From Samsoniella hepiali (lineage: Eukaryota > Ascomycota > Sordariomycetes > Hypocreales > Cordycipitaceae), in contig LNDK02000066.1 in the NCBI GenBank assembly GCA_001455915.2, positions 868,001-932,000 of the forward strand: a DNA stretch of 64,000 bases. The letters are read 5' to 3'. The translations under genes and the position numbers were made by a program. The notes beneath the pieces were generated by a model that ran no database searches, was not told where the DNA came from, and worked only from the letters and a program-made list of their open reading frames with translations. This document shows positions 57,101 to 64,000 of this stretch, one piece after another (positions within the stretch are counted from its first letter, which is position 1; every line of letters starts with the position of its first letter).

Positions 57101-60039
57101 CGTACTTGTCCGAATTTGACGACCAAGGTACCTATGGTCACATTTCTCTCGGCCGCTCCTTTGCGCTAGAACTCGGCTCAACCATCCCCAACACCGACAA
57201 CCGCCTCCAGTCACTCGACCAGGTCAACGAGTACGGTATCAATTCTGCCTCGGACCTGATTGCGCAGTACACCACTCGCCAAGAGTATCGCTATGGCGAG
57301 ACCCTGCCCGATCGCGGCTCCGAGCTCATGAGCTTCATGCAAAGCAACCGCAGACCCTCATTCTCCCAGTCTTCTGCGGTGGATAGTGCCAACGCAGCTA
57401 CCGCCCTTGCCCATGTTGAGGCGCGCATTCTTAGTAAGAAGGCGACCCCCATTGACGAAGTCCGTGACATTATGCGGAGGGCAGCAGCACTCCTCTGCCG
57501 TAGCAAACATGACGAGTCTGCAGTTGCTCGCTATCTTGTCAGCATTCCTTTTGCTCTCTTCACCAAACAGTCGATCAAGCTCGGCTCTTCCCTCTGGCTT
57601 GGCGTCATGAATGAGAATCCTCGCCTGGAGTCGAAGCTGCTCAATGCCATCGCTCAACAGTGGGAGTTTACCATTTCCCGCCGTGTTGGTCTCTTTGATC
57701 CTTCGTTGGAACACCCTGATCCGTTTTTCTTGAAGCAGGAATTTTCTCCTAGCGACTGGGACATGATTAACCAGCAAAAGCAAAAGGTTCACGACATGCT
57801 TTCCCCTCATACCCGCTTGCTGCAGTTCTTTACCAGCCACTTCAATGCCACCCGCCTGGGCAGCCCTGATATCCAGAGAGTCTTTTTGCGCCTTCTGGAC
57901 CTCACACTCGACGCTCTCAAGGATTGTAGCCCTCACCCAATGGCTCGCGAGATTCGCTTCCAGATCATCCTGTTCAGCACCAAGGTTCTGCGAAACAGTA
58001 CCACCATCGGTCCTACCGCCCAATGGAGACTTAAAGACCGGATCCTTTCCGCTGGTCTTAGCTGGTTCCGTCACTCGCCGCGCTGGTCCTTTGGTAGCAA
58101 CATGCTCTCTCTCAAGACGGAAATCCGACTTCTCTCTGATATTATTGCCTCCTTGAATCTCGTGGCGCACATTGGCTCGCACACTGTCGGCAACATTACA
58201 TCTCTGCAAAACAAAGACAGCTTGCTAAAGGTTCTCCTCGAACATGAGCAATCCCGCCTGGTTGTCTGGGCCAATCCCCGCAATCTTTCAGGAGCGCATT
58301 TCCCAAGCCACCACTCCTCCAAGAATGCCGCCGAGAGCACCCTCCTTCCGCTGGTGCGAACGGCTTGGTACCAAGATCCTGCCATTGCCGTTGAGTTGGC
58401 TACCCGATTCCACTATCCTCGTCTCCGCAGCGATGTTCGTCGCTTGATCCTCACCTCTCCTGAAAAGGTCATTGATGAGCCTGAGGCGATACCGCTCATG
58501 ATTGGCAGCCAACTTCCCGACGATGTCAACTCGCAGCTCAAGTATCTTTTGTTCTGGGAGCCTGTCAACCCCATCACTGCCGTTACTCTTCTCTCGCCCG
58601 CATTCAGAGATCATCCTTTGGTCATCCAGTATGCCATGCGTTCCTTGGAAAGCCACTCCGTGGATGTCACATTCTTCTACGTGCCTCAGATTGTGCAGTC
58701 GCTTCGTCACGATAACCTTGGCTATGCTGAGCGTTACATCCTCGAGACAGCGCAATTCTCGCAGCTCTTTGCCCACCAGATTATCTGGAACATGAAGGCC
58801 AACTCGTACAAGGGTGACGACGCCGAGGTCCCCGACGAGATTAAGCCCCAACTCGATAATGTCATGACAAAGATGGTGGACAGCTTCATGCCCGAGGACC
58901 GCGATTTCTACGAGCGTGAATTCTCCTTCTTTGACGAAGTCACTGGCATCTCTGGCAAGCTCAAGCCGTACATTAAGCGGCCCAAGCCCGAGAAGAAACA
59001 AAAGATTGAGGAGGAGTTGATGAAGATCAAGGTTGAAGTCGGCGTGTACCTCCCCAGCAACCCCGAGGGCGTCGTCATTGGCATTGATCGCAAGTCGGGC
59101 AAGCCGCTGCAGAGTCACGCCAAGGCCCCCTACATGGCGACGTTCCGGGTCCGCAAGAACAAGCACCCTGGTGACGCGCCGACCGACCTCGAAGAGGAGC
59201 AGCAGGTGGCCAAGCAGCAGGCAACCTCGCCCGAGGCGCAGGAAAACTACATTGAAGTGTGGCAGTCGGCCATTTTCAAGGTCGGTGACGATGTGCGTCA
59301 AGACGTGCTCGCGCTGCAGATGATTTCCGCCTTTCGCAGCATCTTCCACAATGTCGGGCTGGACGTCTACGTCTTCCCGAACCGGGTGACGGCGACGGGC
59401 CCCGGCTGCGGCGTGATTGACGTGTTGCCCAACTCCATCTCGCGCGACATGGTGGGCCGCGAGGCCGTCAACGGGCTCTACGAGTACTTTAAAGCCAAGT
59501 ACGGCAACGAGGACTCGCTGCGGTTCCAGGCGGCGCGCAGCAACTTTGTCAAGTCGATGGCGGCGTACTCTGTCATTTCCTTTTTGCTGCAGTTCAAGGA
59601 CCGCCACAACGGCAACATTATGATTGACGACGCCGGGCACATTCTGCACATTGACTTTGGCTTCTGCTTCGACATTGCGCCCGGCGGCATCAAGTTTGAG
59701 CGCGCGCCGTTCAAGCTGACGAGCGAAATGGTGGCCGTCATGGGCGGCGCGACCGACCACCAGAGCTTCCACCAGTTCGAGGAGCTCTGCGTCAAAGCCT
59801 TCCTCGCGGCCCGCCAGTACCGCGACAAGCTCGCGCAGGTCGTCCAGCTCATGATGGACAGCGGCCTGCCGTGCTTCAAGCCCGAGTCGGTCCGCCACTT
59901 CAAGGACCGCTTCGTCCTGGACAAGGGCGAGCGCGAGGCGGCGGATTTCATGCGCGACCTGGTCAAGAAGTCGCACTCGAGCTACAGCACGGGCATCTAT
60001 GACCAGTTCCAGCTCCTGACCAACGGTATCCCGTACTAG
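54155..60039 (+). CDS. STT4: Phosphatidylinositol 4-kinase STT4 (type III alpha)
   Basis: Exons 54155-54346 and 54400-60039 around a 53-bp intron; 1943 aa. The start at 54155 (MPGDIRARALDKIASLAASS) is preferred over a later ATG at 54697 because conserved N-terminal sequence begins here and the splice joins in frame at SRIPM-SIREFEVL. Stt4 makes PI4P at the plasma membrane, feeding PI(4,5)P2 synthesis, cell-wall signalling and actin control. The long N-terminal part is a helical solenoid. The kinase domain is C-terminal: GDDVRQDVLALQM (from about 1693), DRHNGNIMID catalytic loop (from 1798) and DFGF (1816), then a C-terminal tail ending TNGIPY. All catalytic motifs are intact. Confidence 0.96.
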
Positions 60040-60475
60040 ACGGTAGTGGTCCCCCATGCAGCTGATATTTTCCCTTTCTCTGCTCCTGCACCTGTGTTTC
60101 TCTGTTACAGCCTTTTTTCGTTGCAACATTTGTTATTTAGTCCGTATTATTAGTCTAGTATTCTGTTAACTCTCGATCCACTACATGGAAAAAGCGAAAA
60201 CATGGTTAAATCAATATGATTTCTTTCCTTGAGAGGTTTACTTTTTTTTTCTTCTTCCCCCAGCTATAGACACTAGGCTTGCTGTGAATGCCTTCCAAGA
60301 AACGCCATACCCAATCTCCAGTTCTTTTTTGATTCTTTTCAACTCCTCGCCTTTTCACGCTAGATATATCCAATGCAAAATATACCCAAAATAAAACAGG
60401 TAAAATAAAACAAATAAAAATTGCAAAATCGCTCATTGCTACAGTATTTTCTTTTTTAATCACAGTCCTTAATAT
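60040..60475. other. Convergent 3' spacer, AT-rich
   Basis: 3' regions of STT4 (+) and the CDF transporter (-). It includes low-complexity A/T runs near 60386-60420. No gene seen. Confidence 0.5.
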
Positions 60476-62735
60476 TTACGAGGAGGACTGTTTCAGCATG
60501 TGGGTGGGCGCATTGTAGCTCGTGTAGTCGACGTGGACAAAGGCGCGGTCGACAATGGGGACCGACTCGAGAAAGTACGTCAGGACCTCGCTGAGGTCGT
60601 GCGAGTCCTTGAGCGGGGTGATGGCGGAGAGGACAATGTCGACCTCGACAAAGAGCTTGTCGCCGGCGTGGTAGGCGCGCAGGTTCTGAATCTTGCGGAT
60701 GGCGGTGGCGAAGCGCATCGTCAGGTACAGCAGCAGGTTGCGCTCGTCGGGCTCGGCGCCGAAGCCCGTCAGGTTGCGGACGTGGTGGGCCGACGTCTGG
60801 CTCCAGGTGAAGACGACGACGAGGGACAGCAGCAGGCCGCCGGTGGCGTCGAGCCACCAGATCTTGCCGTAGAAACCGACTAAAAGTGTAGGTGTTAGTA
60901 GGGTTGGGTGGCAGGGGGTGTCGTGTAATTACGCACCAATGGGGAATAAGATAGATCCGATATTGAAAATAACATCCGTCTTGGCATCTTCAGCACTGTG
61001 GAGAGTGTTAATGTCAGATTCAATTAAAGCACGGCTGTGAGAGAGACACGGGGCTGGTGTAATGCGACTTACAGGGCTCTGACGCTGGAATTCTTGACCA
61101 TGCGACACCATACCCAGCATGCGCCTTTGATGATGACGGTACCAGCCATAATGGCAATGGCGGGCACGCCAAGTTCAATGACCTCATGCTCCGTGCCCAT
61201 CAGGCGCTGGATACACTGCAGGGCGACTTGGCAGAACGAGGTGACCATGATGACGGAAAAGACGAGGACGCCCAGAGGCTCGAGGCTAACAGGAAGCAGG
61301 GGTTGTTAGCGTTGACTAAATTGAATTGCCTAATAACGTGTGACACTAGGCGGTGGGGTCGGGCGTCCAGATGGAAGGCGCAGATATATCGCGATGTCGC
61401 GATCCCCAGCCCGGTAGCGTGGAAAAAGGACACAACAAGCAAAGGTAAGACAGGAGGGGGTGCATGGAATACCATGGGGGGGAAAAAACATACCGAGTAC
61501 GTCCGACAGGGTATCGGTGGTGGTCGCTTGAGCTTGAGGCAATGAGGCGGGTCGTGGTCCAGACAATGGCTGTGCTCAAAAAGTCCAATACGGCATCGAC
61601 CAGGGAGGCCAGGACGGACATGGAGGGGACCGAGATGATGACGAGGATCTTACCGACGAGCAGCACCACGTTGGCGACGAGGTTGACGTAAATGGCGAGG
61701 GTGACTACAGGATCCGTGCTGTCGACCTCGCCGTCTTCGAGCCAGGGCAGCAGAGGCCGGGGCCCATTCTCCAGATCCTTGGCGTCGGGCTTCAGCAGGG
61801 GCCGTCTCTCGTCGGAGACGTGGCGCTGGATGTCCTCCTCGTCCTCTTCGTGGGCGGCCTGGTTCTGCGGCAGCATGGTCAGGTTCTCCGAGGAGCGGAA
61901 AATGTCCTTGGGGGTGCGCTTGGCGGGCAGCGGCGGGGTCTTGTCGGCGGCCGACGGCGGCAAGGGGGGCAGCGTGTTGGTCGAGCCGTACGACGCGCCG
62001 CCGTTGAAGCGGTCGGTGGTGGAGCCGGACAGCGACGACGAGTCGGGCTCCTCGGAGATGGTGTTGGGGATGTCGACGCCGCGAAAGGCCGAGGCCTCGA
62101 GCTCGGCATTGTACTCGTTGAGCAGCTCGTGGGGGATGGTGGAGTCGAGCAGGCAGTCAATGTACATGTACTGCTGGACGAGGTCATTCGTACGCTCATA
62201 GTATTGGCGCCTGGCAAGGGACGGTGTCAGTCAGACAAAGGATCAGAGGCGGGGGGGGATGTGGCAACCAGTAGCACAAGCAACCAGATGGGGTGTGGTG
62301 TGCAGATGCGTCGCACGTGGGAGAGGTACATGTCTTGGATACGTACAGCTTTTTGGACATGCCGTGCAGCTCCTCGTCGGACTTCCAGTACGAGTTCCAG
62401 CGGTAGCGCGGGTTGCTCTTGCCAATCAGGTTCATGCTGCGATTCTGCGGCCCGTGGAGGATCTGGCTGAGACGGCTCTCGTCGTGGAGCAGGCGCTCGA
62501 GCTCGTCGTCCTCAGGCGGGTGGCCGCGGGCGCGACCGCGGACGGGTTCCTCGTCGTCGGAGTTGTAGGCGTGGTTCCGCCAGGCCGAGGACAGGCTCTG
62601 CTGGGAGCGGGAGCGCATCATCGAGGTGAGCATGCCGGTGCGCGTCGGCAGGGCCGAGTGGTAGAGGCCGTCCTCTTGCTGGACCAGCGACGGCCGGCGG
62701 CCGTGCTGCGGCGGACGGGGGCTGGGCGAGCTCAT
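60476..62735 (-). CDS. Cation diffusion facilitator, manganese-type
   Basis: Five exons: 62735-62347, 62210-61494, 61285-61073, 60995-60937 and 60879-60476, with introns of 136, 208, 77 and 57 bp; 593 aa. CDF proteins export divalent metals from the cytosol, into organelles or outside, using proton exchange. The N-terminal 300 residues are cytosolic and disordered, with a basic/acidic mix. The membrane part follows: ASLVDAVLDFLST carries the first DxxxD pair (335/339) and AEDAKTDVIFN the second (443/447). Mn-selective CDFs have two DxxxD pairs, whereas zinc types have HxxxD; so manganese is favoured here. YPVGRTRLEPLGVL is the conserved loop. The C-terminal cytosolic domain ends FVHVDYTSYNAPTHMLKQ. 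Joins restore KKLRQYYERTND, FPIVGFYG and VRALAEDAKTD. Confidence 0.93.
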
Positions 62736-64000
62736 GATGGCGACAATTGGGCGGGATGGATGATGGCGGCGCGCGAAGCAACAGGCAAAAGAGAGAGAGA
62801 GAGAGACAAAGCGCGCGAGTGGTTGATGGACGGATGGAGCTAGGGCGAAATCGACCAAGAGGCCCACGAGGTCAGAGATGCGGCCCGCAGAAGACGAAAA
62901 AAGAGGCCAGAGAGAAACAGGGTCCGCAGAGGCGCAGCGATGCCGTGCCGAGTCCAATGCAGTTTTTGGTGATGAACTCTATCGGATTGAGTATGAATTG
63001 GCAATGGAGGAGGAAACGCCGAGCGATTGTTATGTGCTTGGCTGTCGGTACAAGTACGATGGCTTGCGTTCGGCTGGGCTGCCTCGCCCCCGCTGAAGGG
63101 TCTTGGCTTGTCAACGCTTGGACGCTGCCTTACTACCTAGTACCTAGGGTACCATTTATTTTCGATGGATGTTTTGATTGGCGGAGGCTTGTTTTTTTTT
63201 TTTTTTTTTTTTTTCGTCACATAGTACAAGATGTTGATGTAGAAAATGGTTCGTATATAGATCTATCACAAGCCAAAAGAGGCATGCCGAAGGAGAGCTA
63301 CTTGTCTGGATTCCGGAAACGCAGCCACGGCTAATTATAAAAACAAGAAAAAAAAACCTCATGAGCAAAAGCGAGCGGCAGGGGCTTCTCCAGGCCCAAA
63401 CTCACTAAAAAGAGATGCCTGATTCGTGCCAGTCGGCATCGGCTCGGCTCTTGCTGGGGGGTTTTTATCCAGATTTTTTTTCCTGCGCAGACCCATTCTA
63501 AGCTTGCTTGCCTGCCTATCAATAATCCCGGGGCGTTATGCAGCTCTCTGCTTTATGCGCAGCACAAAAAAACCCCGCACTTTGCTCCTTCCTTCTCGTT
63601 CGTCAGAACAAACCTCCACATCATCACGACGTGCCACCGCCTCTGCTCCTCCCCGAGTCAGTCAGCTGCAACCTCGCAAAGCGGCCGTCTTCGTAATAAG
63701 GGCAGACAGCATGATGACGGACAACGCACCCTTTTTTATATCGGGGGCCCGGGGCAGGGGTCTAGGACGCTACTGTTCCCTGTGACCCTGATGGGCCGGG
63801 CCTGCAGCAATCAAATCCGACAAATCTGCAGGGCCTCAAGCCCCCTACGAATAAGCTGCCAAGCTGCCACCCAAGCAAGCCCAACGCGATGCCACTTTGG
63901 GTCTAGCACGCCGCAGCTCGCGCCGTGGTTCGAGTGGATGGGAAATGCCCAGACTGCGACAGCCTAGAGATGCTTTGCAGGCTGGTCGTTGTTGCATGCA
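62736..64000. other. CDF promoter and right edge
   Basis: No gene recognised in the last 1.3 kb. It includes a 23-nt T run at 63192-63214 and repeated CTAG/TACC motifs around 63130-63151. Open frames have no domains or codon bias. Confidence 0.45.

Noticed and set aside
54697..60039. Using the ATG at 54697 as the STT4 start
   Set aside because: Conserved sequence continues upstream in frame and joins through a good intron to an earlier exon starting at 54155.
58288..60129. A 613-codon minus-strand open frame opposite STT4
   Set aside because: It covers exactly the most GC-biased part of STT4, including the kinase motifs on the other strand, and has no domain.

Overview
The window is nuclear DNA of a filamentous ascomycete (Pezizomycotina). 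Proteins match Sordariomycete-type families, most likely Hypocreales; that rank is inferred from style, not from a search. The evidence is short introns (47-372 bp) with GT...AG borders and CTGAC-like branch sites, GC-rich wobble positions in coding DNA, fungal-only families (endopolyphosphatase, HET domain, Vma13, Nup120/160, hsp30-type Hsp20) and spacers rich in homopolymers. One assembly gap of 87 N lies at 51229-51315. I recognised no tRNA, rRNA, CRISPR array or intact transposon.

Layout, left to right. A small unknown protein (567-1019 +) and endopolyphosphatase PPN1 (1698-3967 -) converge. A HET-domain incompatibility protein (5667-7816 -) sits in a gene-poor stretch, and its only in-frame upstream ATG is followed directly by a stop. 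A nitrogen/amino-acid block follows on the plus strand: GABA transaminase (9920-11584), an aldehyde dehydrogenase carrying a 7-nt loss that breaks the frame in a conserved cofactor motif (12476-14020), an amino-acid permease (14691-16370) and an OPT/YSL metal-peptide transporter (19197-21464). Then come the glycine cleavage T protein and V-ATPase subunit H (minus), a small secreted cysteine-rich protein and a cysteine-rich single-span surface protein (plus).

The middle is mostly housekeeping: ribosomal protein uL6/L9 diverging from retromer VPS26, nucleoporin NUP120/160, recombinase RAD51, an hsp30-like small heat-shock protein with a heat-shock element, and a compact atypical protein kinase. 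At 44197-46233 (-) is an RRM plus YTH protein, a probable reader of N6-methyladenosine in RNA. It is followed by about 6.5 kb with no recognisable gene, the largest gene-free stretch here. The right end has proteasome subunit beta-6/PRE7 diverging from phosphatidylinositol 4-kinase STT4, and a CDF transporter with the manganese-type DxxxD pair.

Most genes are well-known families. The observations most worth a second look are the RRM-YTH gene with its gene-free upstream region, the disrupted aldehyde dehydrogenase beside GABA transaminase, the HET gene with ATG-TAG, the secreted cysteine-rich protein with its phased promoter repeat, and the charged tail of PPN1. I did not find convincing evidence of a wholly new multi-gene system.
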